Assembly: GCF_018332695.1 (NCBI RefSeq)
Contig: NZ_BOQN01000066.1
Span: 62,001-126,000, forward strand
Length of the DNA stretch: 64,000 nucleotides
Origin: Paractinoplanes toevensis
Lineage (GTDB): Bacteria; Actinomycetota; Actinomycetes; Mycobacteriales; Micromonosporaceae
Direction of reading: 5' to 3'
How positions within the stretch are numbered: the first letter of the stretch is position 1; every line of letters starts with the position of its first letter. A program made the position numbers and the translations under genes. The notes below the pieces were generated by a model. The model was not told where the DNA came from. It worked only from the letters and a program-made list of their open reading frames with translations, and did no database searches. Positions 35,505-44,887 of this stretch are shown here, in pieces.

Positions 35505-36097
35505 GCGGGCGTCGCGAAGATGCGGGTGAAGATGTCGTCGATGACTTCGTTCTTGCCCATGTTGTAGGTGGCCGGGTCGGCGGCGGTCGCCCGGGCCACG
35601 CGGTGCTTCGTCTCGGCGTAGTGGGCGCGGTCGTCGGGGTGGGTGCGCAGCCAGTCGCGGAACAGGCGGTGGCGGAGCAGCTCGGGTGAGTCGGGCGGCC
35701 AGACGTGCAGGTTGACGTCCGCGTCGGGTGGGATCAGCATGCGGTGGCCGTGCCACCAGGGCTCGCGCAGGATCAGCCGGTAACCGAGCGTCGCCAGCGG
35801 TGGCAGGTAGGCCGCCTCGTTCTCGGTGTCGGCGATCGTCAGGTCGATGTCGATGATCGGCTTCGCGGGCAGGCCGGGCACCGACGTGGAGCCCACGTGC
35901 TCGAGGGCGATGATCTGCGAGCCCAGGGCCGAGCGGATCGGCGCGGCGGCATCGTCGAATCGGGTGACCCAGGACGGGTCGTAGTCCTCGATGACGATGT
36001 GGTCCCACCGCGCCGGCCGCTCGCCCACCAGGCCGCTCGCGTGCTGTTCGGGAGTGCCCACCGAGCGCTCCCGAACTTCGCGTGGATATTCGGTCAA
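35501..36097 (-). CDS. GrpB/UPF0157 family protein (nucleotidyltransferase fold)
   Basis: A 198-residue GrpB-type protein. The conserved IIALEHVGSTSVPGLPAKPIIDIDL contains the GS motif and the DxD carboxylates of the nucleotidyltransferase fold, and LREPWWHGHRMLI and NLHVW follow. The family often stands alone or fused to CoaE; the substrate is unknown. I place the start at TTG 36097 because a perfect GGAGG lies six bases upstream and no ATG or GTG fits better. Confidence 0.9.
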   Translation of the reverse strand: MTEYPREVRERSVGTPEQHASGLVGERPARWDHIVIEDYDPSWVTRFDDAAAPIRSALGSQIIALEHVGSTSVPGLPAKPIIDIDLTIADTENEAAYLPPLATLGYRLILREPWWHGHRMLIPPDADVNLHVWPPDSPELLRHRLFRDWLRTHPDDRAHYAETKHRVARATAADPATYNMGKNEVIDDIFTRIFATPA

Positions 36098-36150
36098 CTC
36101 ACACCTCCGCGGAAGAATCCGGAAAAGGGAAGTCGGCCAGAATACGACGA

Positions 36151-37659
36151 TTACTCGGCGGGCGTGAGCCGGATCGCGGTCCAGGAGACCGGGGCCAGCG
36201 AGACCCGCAGCTCGCCGCCGGTCACCTCGGCCGGCACCGGGCGGGGGGTCACCCGGTCCGGGTCGGCGGCCGTGTTGGTGGCGTCCGGGTCGTCGTCGTG
36301 GACGGTCCACGACTCGGCGACCCGCAGCGCTCCCCCGAACCCGGCCAGCGACACGGCCAGGGTGGTGGCCGAATCCTGCGAGCGGTTCACCACGAAGACC
36401 GTGACGTCGCCGGACTCCGGGTCGTGGGTGGCGACCGCGTCGACCACCGGGACGTCGCCGTAGCGGGCGGTGGGGTAGCTCGGCGAGTCCGGTTCCACCC
36501 GCAGCACCGAGCCCTTGGCCAGGCGGGAGGTGATGGCGAAGGGATGGAAGATGGTCTGCCGCCAGGCCGGGCCGCCCGGCTCGGTGCGGATCGGGGCGAT
36601 CACGTTGACCAGCTGGGCCTGGCAGGCCGCGGTGACCCGGTCGCTGTGCCGGAGCAGGGAGATCAGCAGGCTGCCGACCACCACCGCGTCGGTCACGTTG
36701 TAGCTGTCCTCGATCACCGGCGGGGCGACCTGCCACTCGGTCTCCCGGGTGGCCTGGAAGCGGGTCAGGTACCAGACGTTCCACTCGTCGAACGAGATCT
36801 TCAGGCGCTTCTTGCTCTTCAGCTTGGCGCCGACGCTGTCCGCGGTCGCGACCACGCTGTTCACGAAGTGGTCCATGTCCACGGCCGACGCCAGGAAGCT
36901 GCCGATGTCACCGTCGATCGGCTCGTAGTAGGCGTGCGCCGAGATGTAGTCGACCTGGTCGTAGGTGAGCTCCAGAACCTCCGACTCCCAGGCGGCGAAC
37001 GTCGGCATCGACGAACTGGAACTGCCGCAGGCGACGAGCTCCAGGTCGGGCTCGGCGGCCCGCATGGCCCGCGCGGTTTCGGCCGCCAGGCGCCCGTACT
37101 CGTAAGCGGTCTTGTGTCCGGTCTGCCAAGGGCCGTCGAGCTCGTTGCCGAGGCAGAACATCGAGATCCCGTAAGGCTTGTCCGCGCCGTTGGTGCGGCG
37201 CAGCTCGGCCAGGCGGGTGCGGTCGGGGTGGTTCAGGTACTCCTGGACGTCGAGGGCCTCGGCGACGCCGCGGGTGCCCAGGTTGAGCGCGTACATCACC
37301 TCGACGCCGGCCTTGCCCGCCCAGCGCATGAATTCGTCGATGCCGACCTCGTTGGTCTCCAGGCTGTGCCAGGCGAGGTCGCGCCGGACCGGCCGGTCGG
37401 TGACCGGCCCGATGCCGTCCTCCCAGCGGTAACCGGAGACGAAGTTGCCGCCGGGGTAGCGCACCGTCGACACCCCCAGCTCGCGGGTCAGCGCGAGCAC
37501 GTCCTGCCGGAAGCCGTCCGCGTCGGCGGTGGCGTGCGTGGGCTCGTAGATGCCGGTGTAGACGCAGCGGCCCATGTGCTCGACGAACGAGCCGAAGGTG
37601 CGGCGGGAGACCGGCGCGATGGTGAAGGCCGGGTCGAGGTGGAAGGACGCGTTGGGCAA
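36151..37659 (-). CDS. abfA: GH51 alpha-L-arabinofuranosidase
   Basis: A 502-residue GH51 enzyme. The acid/base glutamate is E173 in CLGNELDGPWQ and the nucleophile E292 in SFDEWNVWY. The N-terminal TFGSFVEHMGRCVYTGIYEP and VRYPGGNFVSGYRW segments match the family. It has no signal peptide, so it should cleave arabinose from imported arabino-oligosaccharides in the cytoplasm. It is the fourth gene of the transporter operon, 9 bp after the second permease, and supplies arabinose for the araBDA genes 17 kb away. The C-terminal beta-sandwich is complete. Confidence 0.95.
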   Translation of the reverse strand: MPNASFHLDPAFTIAPVSRRTFGSFVEHMGRCVYTGIYEPTHATADADGFRQDVLALTRELGVSTVRYPGGNFVSGYRWEDGIGPVTDRPVRRDLAWHSLETNEVGIDEFMRWAGKAGVEVMYALNLGTRGVAEALDVQEYLNHPDRTRLAELRRTNGADKPYGISMFCLGNELDGPWQTGHKTAYEYGRLAAETARAMRAAEPDLELVACGSSSSSMPTFAAWESEVLELTYDQVDYISAHAYYEPIDGDIGSFLASAVDMDHFVNSVVATADSVGAKLKSKKRLKISFDEWNVWYLTRFQATRETEWQVAPPVIEDSYNVTDAVVVGSLLISLLRHSDRVTAACQAQLVNVIAPIRTEPGGPAWRQTIFHPFAITSRLAKGSVLRVEPDSPSYPTARYGDVPVVDAVATHDPESGDVTVFVVNRSQDSATTLAVSLAGFGGALRVAESWTVHDDDPDATNTAADPDRVTPRPVPAEVTGGELRVSLAPVSWTAIRLTPAE

Positions 37660-37668
37660 CGAAATCTC

Positions 37669-38547
37669 CTACTTGAGGCTGCCGACCGCCAGCCCGCCCC
37701 GCCAGTACTTCTGGAGGGTGAGGAAGGCGATGACGAGCGGCACGATGGACACCAGCGAGCCCACGATGATCAGGTTCCACAGCGACTGGCCGCCGCCGTT
37801 GTTGGAGCTGGCCAGGGTGGTCCACAGGGTGATGCCGACGGTGAGGGGATAGAGCTTCGAGGTGGAGAGCATGACCAGCGGGAGGAAGAAGTTGTTCCAG
37901 GTCGAGACGACCGAGAGCAGCAGCACGGTGATCACGCCGGGACGCATGAGCGGCAGCGCCACCCGGAAGAAGGTGCGCAGTTCGCCGGCGCCGTCGATGC
38001 GGGCCGCGTCCAGCAGTTCGTCCGGGATGGACGCGGCGGCGTACACCCGCATCAGGTAGACCGCGAACGGGCTGAGCAGCGACGGCAGGATGACCGCCCA
38101 GATCGTGTCGATCAGCCCGATGTTGGTCATCAGCACGAAGGTCGGGATGACCAGCGAGGTGAGCGGCACCACGACCGACCCGAGCACCGCGGCGAAGACC
38201 AGGTTGCGGCCGCGGAAGTTGAACTTCGCGAACCCGTAACCGGCCAGCACCGAGATGACCGTACATCCGATGCCGCCGGTGAGCGCGTACAGCACCGAGT
38301 TGCCGAGCCAGGTCAGGAACTCGCCGTTGTTGTACGCGAAGAGGTCGTGCAGGTTGTCGAAGAAGTGGAAGCCGCCCCGGAACCAGAGCGCGCCGCTGCC
38401 GGCGAACAGGCCCTCGGCATTCTTGGTGCTCGCCACCAGGAGCCACCAGACCGGCACCAGGAAGTAGCAGATCAGGGCCAGCAGCAGCAATTTTCCCCAG
38501 ATGTGCCGGGGCGTGCGCCGTTCTCTGCTTTTCAGCGCGTCACTCAT
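37669..38547 (-). CDS. ABC sugar transporter permease (AraQ/MalG type)
   Basis: A 292-residue inner-membrane permease with six TM helices and the EAA loop (DELLDAARIDGAGELRTFFRVALPLMRPG) that docks the ATPase. Its ATG overlaps the stop of the first permease as ATGA. No ATPase gene lies in the operon, which is usual for actinobacterial CUT1 systems that share an MsiK-like ATPase encoded elsewhere. The substrate is inferred from the adjacent GH51 gene to be an arabinoside. Confidence 0.94.
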   Translation of the reverse strand: MSDALKSRERRTPRHIWGKLLLLALICYFLVPVWWLLVASTKNAEGLFAGSGALWFRGGFHFFDNLHDLFAYNNGEFLTWLGNSVLYALTGGIGCTVISVLAGYGFAKFNFRGRNLVFAAVLGSVVVPLTSLVIPTFVLMTNIGLIDTIWAVILPSLLSPFAVYLMRVYAAASIPDELLDAARIDGAGELRTFFRVALPLMRPGVITVLLLSVVSTWNNFFLPLVMLSTSKLYPLTVGITLWTTLASSNNGGGQSLWNLIIVGSLVSIVPLVIAFLTLQKYWRGGLAVGSLK

Positions 38548-39503
38548 GTGAAGAGGCTCCCTCGCTTGCGAGTAACGAACATGAAGATCGCCACGGCCAG
38601 GAACACCACGAAACCGAGCGAGAACGAGATGGCCGACGCGTAGTTGAACTGCGCGTACTGCAGGGCCAGGGTGACCGCGTAGATGTTCGGCGTGAAGTCG
38701 GGGGTGACGGTGCCGTTCGCGATCGGGCCGAGGACCTTCGGCTCGACGAAGAACTGCAGGGTGCCGATCAGCGCGAAGACCAGGATGAGCGCGAGCGCCG
38801 GGGTGATCATCGGGATCTTGATGCGGAACGCGATCTGCCGGGCGGTGGCGCCGTCGGTCCGGGCCGCCTCGTAGATCGAGGTGTCGATGCCCTGCAGCGC
38901 CGCGTAAATGATGATCATGTAGTAGCCGGCCCACTGCCAGGTGACCACGTTCAGCAGCCCGTAGAAGATGTTGCCCTGGCTGAGCAGGAACGGCGCCTGC
39001 ACGTTGAACAGCGTGGAGATCTGCTCGATCGGCCCGAAGCTGGGGCTGTACAGGAAACCCCACATCAAAGAGCCGAGAACGACCGGGATCGCGTACGGGA
39101 GGAAGATGATCAACCGGGCGAACCGGGCCAGCCGGCCGACGATCTCGTCCAGCAGCAGTGCCGCGGCCAGCGCCACGAACACCTGGAGCGGGATCACCAC
39201 GAGGCTGAACTTCAGGACGAACCACAGCCCGTGCAGGAACGACGGGTCGGTGAACGCGCGCTTGTAGTTGTCGATGCCGGCGAACGTGGTGCCGGTGGCC
39301 AGGCCCTTGGTGTAGAGGCTCAGGTAGCCCGCATAGGCCAGCGGCGCCACCAGGAAGGCGAGGAACACGACGAGGAACGGAAGAATGAAGAACCAGCCGA
39401 CCCAGTGGCGCCGCGCCGACCCGCGCCGGCCGCCGGGTGCCGCCGGGGTGTCGGGGACGACGGCGCCGGCGCTCAGCGCGGTCGGCGGTGTGGTGCTGAC
39501 CAT
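38544..39503 (-). CDS. ABC sugar transporter permease (AraP/MalF type)
   Basis: A 319-residue permease with a cytoplasmic N-terminal tail of about 35 residues and six TM helices. The EAA loop reads DTSIYEAARTDGATARQIAFRIKIPMITP. It pairs with the downstream permease as a heterodimer of a CUT1 importer. It lies 52 bp downstream of the binding-protein gene and is coupled to the second permease by ATGA overlap. Confidence 0.94.
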   Translation of the reverse strand: MVSTTPPTALSAGAVVPDTPAAPGGRRGSARRHWVGWFFILPFLVVFLAFLVAPLAYAGYLSLYTKGLATGTTFAGIDNYKRAFTDPSFLHGLWFVLKFSLVVIPLQVFVALAAALLLDEIVGRLARFARLIIFLPYAIPVVLGSLMWGFLYSPSFGPIEQISTLFNVQAPFLLSQGNIFYGLLNVVTWQWAGYYMIIIYAALQGIDTSIYEAARTDGATARQIAFRIKIPMITPALALILVFALIGTLQFFVEPKVLGPIANGTVTPDFTPNIYAVTLALQYAQFNYASAISFSLGFVVFLAVAIFMFVTRKRGSLFT

Positions 39504-39555
39504 GACGCTCCCTACCGCGGAGCCGGGCGGCCCGGGGCCGCCCGGCTCGAGCGAA

Positions 39556-40920
39556 CTACTTGACGGTGAAACCCTGGCTCTTGGCGTACGTGACCAGCGC
39601 GTTCTGCAGGTCGGTAGCCGCCTTGTCGCCGGTCGTCTGGCCGGCGTTGAGCTTCACGATCTGAGCCTGCAGCTGGGCGTAGTAGTAGACGGTGAAGGGG
39701 CTGTAGACGGCGCCCTTGTAGGCGTTCTCGGCCGGGATGTAGATGTCCTTGTTCGCCGTCTGACCGCTGAAGAAGTCGACCTTCGCGTTGATGAACTCGT
39801 CCGACTTCAGCACGCTCTGGTTGAGCGGGAAGATCGTCTGGGTCTTCCAGCCGTCGGTCAGTGACGCCTCGTCGGCGTACAGGCCGAGCGCGACCTTGGC
39901 CGCGGCCGCCTTGTCGGACGCCTGGCTGGTCACCGCGAACGCGGAACCACCCCAGTTGACCGAGACCGGGCTGGCCGGGTCCCACTGCGGCAGCGGCGCC
40001 ACCGCGAACTTGCCCTTGGAGGAGCCGTTGCCGACACCGGCGCCGGTCAGGTAACCGGGCGCCCAGGCGGCCGAGACGTAGGTGGCGTACTTACCGCCGA
40101 CCATGCCCGCCACGTAGTCGGTGGTGAACTGGTCCTCCTTGCCGATCAGCTTCTTGGTCGACAGGTCGGCCCAGTAGTTCAGCACGTCCTTGGTGGCCTG
40201 GTCGTCCACCTTGATGCCGATGTTCTGCTTGTCGGCGAGGTCGTACTGGAACGGCGTCGCGCCCTTCTGGATCATCAAAGCGGTCGTCACCGCCGGCACA
40301 TTGCTGGCGAAGTCGCCGAACGGCGGGCCGCCGGCCGCCTTGACCTTGGCGGCGTCCTCGGCGTACTCGGCCCAGGTCGTCGGGGGCTTGGTGATGCCGT
40401 ACTTGGCGAAGACGTCGGTGCGGTAGATCAGGGCCATCGGCCCGCCGTCGATCGGCGCCGCGTAGACCTTGTCCCCCTGCGAGACGTCCTTCCAGGCACC
40501 CTCGCTGAAGTTCTTCTTGACATCGTTCGCGCCGTACGGCGACAGGTCGACCAGCGCGTCCTGGATCTCGAAGCCGACCAGCTGGTCGGCCTCGAGCATG
40601 ACGACGTCCGGCGCGCCCTTCTTCGCCGAGACCGCGGTCTGGAACTTCGAGTACTCGTCCTGACCCTGGCCAGCGTTGGTCCAGCAGACCTGGACGTCGG
40701 TGTGCTGGTTGTTGAAGTTGTCGACGACCTTGGCCATGTTCGGGTACCAGGCCCAGACCAGAACGCGCGGCGCGTCCTCTTTTACGATCTTGTTGGTGCA
40801 GTTGGTGGGCTTGGCCGCCGTACCACCGCTGCCGCCGTCGTCGCCGCCACCACTGCAGGCGGCGAGTCCGAGGGCGAGAACAACGGGGGCCACGACGGAG
40901 AGAGTTTTCGTTAGGCGCAT
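39556..40920 (-). CDS. Extracellular sugar-binding lipoprotein of ABC importer
   Basis: A 454-residue solute-binding protein with a signal peptide ending in the lipobox LAAC (Cys about residue 22), then a Gly/Ser/Asp spacer. The body has the family-1 features FQTAVSAKKGAPDVVMLEADQL and GGPMALIYRTDVFAKYGI. It captures the sugar outside the cell and delivers it to the permeases. AGGAGG lies 8 bp before the ATG, giving strong initiation. As first gene of the operon it is divergent from lacI across 266 bp carrying a perfect palindrome. Confidence 0.95.
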   Translation of the reverse strand: MRLTKTLSVVAPVVLALGLAACSGGGDDGGSGGTAAKPTNCTNKIVKEDAPRVLVWAWYPNMAKVVDNFNNQHTDVQVCWTNAGQGQDEYSKFQTAVSAKKGAPDVVMLEADQLVGFEIQDALVDLSPYGANDVKKNFSEGAWKDVSQGDKVYAAPIDGGPMALIYRTDVFAKYGITKPPTTWAEYAEDAAKVKAAGGPPFGDFASNVPAVTTALMIQKGATPFQYDLADKQNIGIKVDDQATKDVLNYWADLSTKKLIGKEDQFTTDYVAGMVGGKYATYVSAAWAPGYLTGAGVGNGSSKGKFAVAPLPQWDPASPVSVNWGGSAFAVTSQASDKAAAAKVALGLYADEASLTDGWKTQTIFPLNQSVLKSDEFINAKVDFFSGQTANKDIYIPAENAYKGAVYSPFTVYYYAQLQAQIVKLNAGQTTGDKAATDLQNALVTYAKSQGFTVK

Positions 40921-41072
40921 TCCTGGCCTCCTGAGATCGCACCGGAGCAGACAAAGGGCACGGTTGATTACCGGGCGTGATGTCCAAGCTCGGGGTGGGG
41001 TGCACTATCTGAGTGGATGCCGAGGGTGGGGGGAGCTCACCACTCGCCGGTGATGTGTGATGTAAGTTCCGA

Positions 41073-41086
41073 TTGCAGCGCTGCAA
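41073..41086. promoter_or_regulatory. Perfect palindrome, candidate LacI-family operator
   Basis: TTGCAGCGCTGCAA is a perfect 14-bp palindrome with the central CG typical of LacI/GalR operators. It lies in the divergent region, about 150 bp before the binding-protein start and about 100 bp before lacI. It differs from the GTTAGCGATAAC sites before araB, so a different regulator or specificity is implied. Confidence 0.55.
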
Positions 41087-41186
41087 AGGACTATGCCTCG
41101 GCCGTTAAGGTCTGGCAAGAGGCAACGTCGCGGAAATACTTTCGTTACCTCGGGCTCTTCTGTCCGCTTCAACGGGGAGGCACCCC

Positions 41187-42203
41187 TTGCGAGAAACTAC
41201 GCTGCGTGACGTGGCGGACCTGGCCGGCGTCTCCCCGCGCACGGTCTCCAATGTGGTCAACGGCTACGCCAAGGTCACCGACAGCACCCGGGCCAAGGTC
41301 GAGGCGGCCATCGCCGAACTCGGCTACCGGCCCAACGTTCTAGCCCGCAACCTGGCCACCGGACGGTCTGGGCAGATCGTCGTGGTGGTGCCCTATCTGG
41401 ACACCCCGTACTTCGCCGAGCTGCTGCAGGCGATCATCCCGGCGGCCCGCAAACTCGGTTACAACGTGCTGATCGACCAGACCGACGGCGACCGGCAGCA
41501 CGAGGGCGAACTGATCGGGCGCGGCTCCCGGCGGCACCTGTTCGACGGCATGATCATCAGTCCGCTCGGCCTGGCCCAGGAGGACCTGGCCGCCCGCGAC
41601 CCGTCCCTGCCGCTGGTCGTGCTCGGTGAGCGCGTCTCGGACGGCACCTTCGACCACGTCGGGATCGACGACGTGGCCGCGTCGACCGAGGCGGTCGCCC
41701 ACCTCATCGCGATCGGGCGGCGGCGGATCGCGGCGATCGGGGACCAGCCGTACCCCACCGGAGAGGCCGCCCAACTACGCACCCGGGGCTTTCGCGCCGC
41801 GCACGAGGCGGCCGGCCTGCCGGTCGACGAGTCGCTGATCATCGGGACCACGCGGTTCAACCGGATCGACGGTGCCACCGCGATGGCCGCCCTGCTCGAC
41901 CGGGCCGACCCGCCCGACGCCGTGTTCTGCTACAGCGACCTGGTCGCCTCGGGAGCGATCCACACCGCCCTCGGCCGCGGCCTGCGGGTGCCTGAGGACA
42001 TCGCGGTCATCGGTTACGACGACATCGAGGACGGCCGCTACAGCCAGCCCACGATCAGCACCATCTCGCCCGACAAGAAGGCGATCGCGCAGCTGGCCGT
42101 GGACCGCCTCGTGCTGCGGATCGCCGCCTCCGAGCCGATCCCCGGCGTCGAGCTGCGCGCCGCGCACCAGTTGGTCCCCCGGCAGAGCACACTCGGATAT
42201 TGA
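41187..42203 (+). CDS. LacI-family repressor of the arabinoside uptake operon
   Basis: A 338-residue LacI/GalR protein. The N-terminal helix-turn-helix is LRDVADLAGVSPRTVSNVVNG with hinge LGYRPNVLARNLATGRSG, followed by a periplasmic-binding-type sensor domain (VVVVPYLDTPYFAELLQAI, DAVFCYSDLVASGA, AVIGYDDIEDGRY). It should release DNA when it binds the imported sugar. The start is TTG 41187 with GGGGAGG seven to ten bases upstream. Its likely operator is the palindrome at 41073, and the divergent ABC-GH51 operon is the likely target. Confidence 0.93.
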   Translation: MRETTLRDVADLAGVSPRTVSNVVNGYAKVTDSTRAKVEAAIAELGYRPNVLARNLATGRSGQIVVVVPYLDTPYFAELLQAIIPAARKLGYNVLIDQTDGDRQHEGELIGRGSRRHLFDGMIISPLGLAQEDLAARDPSLPLVVLGERVSDGTFDHVGIDDVAASTEAVAHLIAIGRRRIAAIGDQPYPTGEAAQLRTRGFRAAHEAAGLPVDESLIIGTTRFNRIDGATAMAALLDRADPPDAVFCYSDLVASGAIHTALGRGLRVPEDIAVIGYDDIEDGRYSQPTISTISPDKKAIAQLAVDRLVLRIAASEPIPGVELRAAHQLVPRQSTLGY

Positions 42204-42294
42204 TCAATACCACCCGAACGGACAGTGCCGCTCCGCGCACCCAGCGCACTATCTTCGTGGCGACTCTTCGGACCCTCAACGGGCGGAAACTCTC

Positions 42295-42852
42295 ATGACT
42301 GGTGGCACGATCACCGCCGTCGGCGGCGGTGTCGGATGCGCCCTGTTGATCGTCCTCGTCGCGGTGCTGGCGGCCACCAACAATCGGCTGGCCCGGCTCC
42401 GCAACTCCGCCGACACCACGTGGGCGCAGATCAACGTGCAGCTCACCCGCCGTTACGACCTGATCCCCGACCTCGTCGACACGGTGCAGCGCTACATCGC
42501 CCACGAGCGGCAGACCCTCACCGAGGTGATGGCCGCCCGTGGCGCCGCGATGGCCGCGGCGCAGAACGGCGGGCTCGCTCGCCGGGCCGAGGCCGAAGGC
42601 GAGCTCACCCGGGCGCTCGGCCGGCTGCTCGCGGTCGCCGAGACCTACCCCGACCTGCGCAACAACCAGCACTTCGTGACGCTGCAGGTGGAACTGACCA
42701 ACACCGAGGACCGCGCCGCGTACGCCCAGCAGGCCTTCAACGCCGCCGTGCAGAGCTACAACAGTGCGGTCCGGCCGCTCCCCGGTTTCCGGGCGCGTGA
42801 CTACTTCCAGTCCGCCAAGGGCGAGCGCGGACCGGTCCACGCCCGGTTCTGA
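42295..42852 (+). CDS. LemA-family protein
   Basis: A 185-residue LemA protein: an N-terminal TM helix (CALLIVLVAVLAA) then a helical bundle with the family signature NRLARLRNSADTTWAQINVQLTRRYDLIPDLVDTV and a tail ending LPGFRARDYFQ. The bulk is probably extracytoplasmic. It lacks the usual neighbour (a TPM-domain or M48 protein) directly beside it; the nearest M48 gene is 6 kb away. The function of the family is poorly known. Confidence 0.93.
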   Translation: MTGGTITAVGGGVGCALLIVLVAVLAATNNRLARLRNSADTTWAQINVQLTRRYDLIPDLVDTVQRYIAHERQTLTEVMAARGAAMAAAQNGGLARRAEAEGELTRALGRLLAVAETYPDLRNNQHFVTLQVELTNTEDRAAYAQQAFNAAVQSYNSAVRPLPGFRARDYFQSAKGERGPVHARF

Positions 42853-42992
42853 CTTTCCCGGCCGATCACACGAACTTTTCCCGGCCGATCACGCGAGCCG
42901 CATGGTGAACGGCCAGTTGACGAATCATTGACCCGCGGGAATGTAGGTTGTCCCTGGCTTTTCCCTGTCGGGCTTCCACAAAGGAGCGGGTC

Positions 42993-44045
42993 GTGGCGCC
43001 TTTCTCATCGCGCGAACGCTGGATCATGCTGGTGGCCAGCGCGTGGCTGGTCACCGGGTTGCAGCTGGACGCGTATGCGCACGCGACCACCCCGGAACTC
43101 GAAACCTTCTGGACGCCCTGGCACGCCGTGCTCTACTCCGGCATCGCCGTCTCCGGGCTCACCCTGGTCTGGCTGCTGCGCTCCCGGTTGCCGAACATTC
43201 CGACCTACCAGACAGTGATCGCGCTGCCCAACGCGCTGCGCGTCCCCCTGCTCGGCATGGCGTTCCTGCTCGTCGGCGGCGGCATCGACACGCTGTGGCA
43301 CAACGTCTTCGGCATCGAACAGGGCCTGGAGATCTTCGTGAGCCCCAGCCACGAGTTCATCATCCTCGGCATGGTGCTGGTCGCGGCCGGTCCGGCACTC
43401 ATGACGGCCGGGCGGCCCGGCGATCGGCTGTCGTTCGGCGACGGCGCGCTCGTGACGATCTCGGCGCTGCTCACCGTGCTGCCGCTGCACATCTACTCGC
43501 TGCACGCCAACATCCTGGGCACGATCTTCTTCGGGGACGGCCAGAATCCCGTACGCATCTATTCGCACGACGCCCAGATCATGCACGGCTTCTTCTTCAC
43601 CACCGCGCTGCTGCTCCTGCCGATCATCCTGATCGGCCGCCGCTGGCGGCTGCCGATCGGCGTGCCGAGCGTGCTCGTCGCCCTGCCCGCCATCGCCATG
43701 CACCTGATGTTCCTCGAGGGCGAGCCGTGGTGGATGCCGCTGACGGTGGCCTTCGGCGCGATCGGCACCGAACTGGTGGCCCGGGTGGTCGGCCCGGTGC
43801 TACCGCTCTCGCCGTCCGGCTCCTGGGTGGTGCTCGGCCTGGTCGCACCGCCGCTGGTGTGGGGCTCGCTGCTGGTGGTCGCCGACATCGAGATCGGCGT
43901 CGGCTGGAACGTCCACGTGGTCAGCGGCCTGCTGACCTTCACCGCCCTGATCGGCATCGGCACCGTCCTGGTCGCCCGCAACGTTCGCCCGCCGTCGACG
44001 CCCGCACCCGCGGAATCCTCGACGGCCTCCGTCTCGGTCCAGTGA
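42993..44045 (+). CDS. Polytopic membrane protein, first gene of a four-gene operon
   Basis: A 350-residue protein with eight to nine TM helices. Histidines stand at membrane edges (AYAHATTPE, WHAVLYSG, DTLWHNVFG, SPSHEFIILG, DAQIMHGFFF), which could bind a metal or haem. GTG 42993 is chosen because AAAGGAG lies 6-8 bases upstream; the in-frame ATG at 42948 has no such site. Its stop overlaps the next start as GTGA. I do not recognise a characterised family. Confidence 0.82.
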   Translation: MAPFSSRERWIMLVASAWLVTGLQLDAYAHATTPELETFWTPWHAVLYSGIAVSGLTLVWLLRSRLPNIPTYQTVIALPNALRVPLLGMAFLLVGGGIDTLWHNVFGIEQGLEIFVSPSHEFIILGMVLVAAGPALMTAGRPGDRLSFGDGALVTISALLTVLPLHIYSLHANILGTIFFGDGQNPVRIYSHDAQIMHGFFFTTALLLLPIILIGRRWRLPIGVPSVLVALPAIAMHLMFLEGEPWWMPLTVAFGAIGTELVARVVGPVLPLSPSGSWVVLGLVAPPLVWGSLLVVADIEIGVGWNVHVVSGLLTFTALIGIGTVLVARNVRPPSTPAPAESSTASVSVQ

Positions 44046-44887
44046 CCCGGTTCGGCCTGCTGCTCCTGTTCACCTGCGGGGTCGTTCTGGGCTGGGGTGC
44101 GCCCGCGTTCGCGCACGCGGGCGGCCTGGTCGCGACCGACGCCCGCAGCCGGGTCGTATCGGTCACCCCGCCGGTCGCGGGCCTGTCGGTGACCGCCGTC
44201 GAGGACGGCGCCAAACTACGGCTGGTCAACGGCACCGCTCTGCCGGTCACCGTCCCGGGTCTCCCGGTGGTCACCCCCGGTGACACCCTGACCTGGGCGG
44301 ACACCCACAGCTCACCGGTCGGCCGGCGGTCCGGCGGGGACTGGTCGCTCACCCTCGACGCCGGCGGCACCCCGGTCACCGTGCGCGGCGTGTTCGATCA
44401 CGTCCCACCGCCGTCGTTCGTGCCCTGGTGGGCGTTCACGGTCGCCCTCGCCGTCGCCGTGCCGGTGCTGTGCCGCCGGGTGCGGCGCGGCGACCTGGTG
44501 CTGGCCGGGATCGGGGCGGCCGCGATGGCCGCGTCGGTCACCCACGTGGCCGGGTCGAGCCTGGCGGTGACGTCCGCCCCGCTGCTCGGCACGTTCGTGA
44601 ACGCGGCCGGCATCAACCTGCTCGCCTGGCCGCTGATCGTCGGCGGATTCGTGGCAGTCGTGCGGAACCGGCCGGCCGGTCTCCTGGCCGTCTGCGCCGG
44701 GGCCGCGCTGACCGCGGTGTTCGTGCTGCCGGACGTGACGGCCTTCCACCGCTCGGTCCTGCCGTTCGCCGGCCCCGGCATGCTGGAACGCCTCCTCGTC
44801 GTGGTCGCCCTGGGCGGCGGCGCGGGCGCCGCGGTGGCCGGCGCGTCGGTGCTGCGCACGCTCGCCGCCCGCCAGGCCGCCGCATGA
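44042..44887 (+). CDS. Exported-domain membrane protein, second gene of operon
   Basis: A 281-residue protein with a signal-like N-terminus (FGLLLLFTCGVVLGWGAPAFAHA), an extracytoplasmic beta-rich domain of about 90 residues (SRVVSVTPPVAGLSVTAVED), then five or so TM helices. The His directly after the signal region recalls CopC-type copper proteins, where the mature N-terminus binds Cu, and the domain plus TM layout is CopC-CopD-like. That comparison is inference. It is coupled to both neighbours by four-base overlaps. Confidence 0.8.
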   Translation: MTRFGLLLLFTCGVVLGWGAPAFAHAGGLVATDARSRVVSVTPPVAGLSVTAVEDGAKLRLVNGTALPVTVPGLPVVTPGDTLTWADTHSSPVGRRSGGDWSLTLDAGGTPVTVRGVFDHVPPPSFVPWWAFTVALAVAVPVLCRRVRRGDLVLAGIGAAAMAASVTHVAGSSLAVTSAPLLGTFVNAAGINLLAWPLIVGGFVAVVRNRPAGLLAVCAGAALTAVFVLPDVTAFHRSVLPFAGPGMLERLLVVVALGGGAGAAVAGASVLRTLAARQAAA

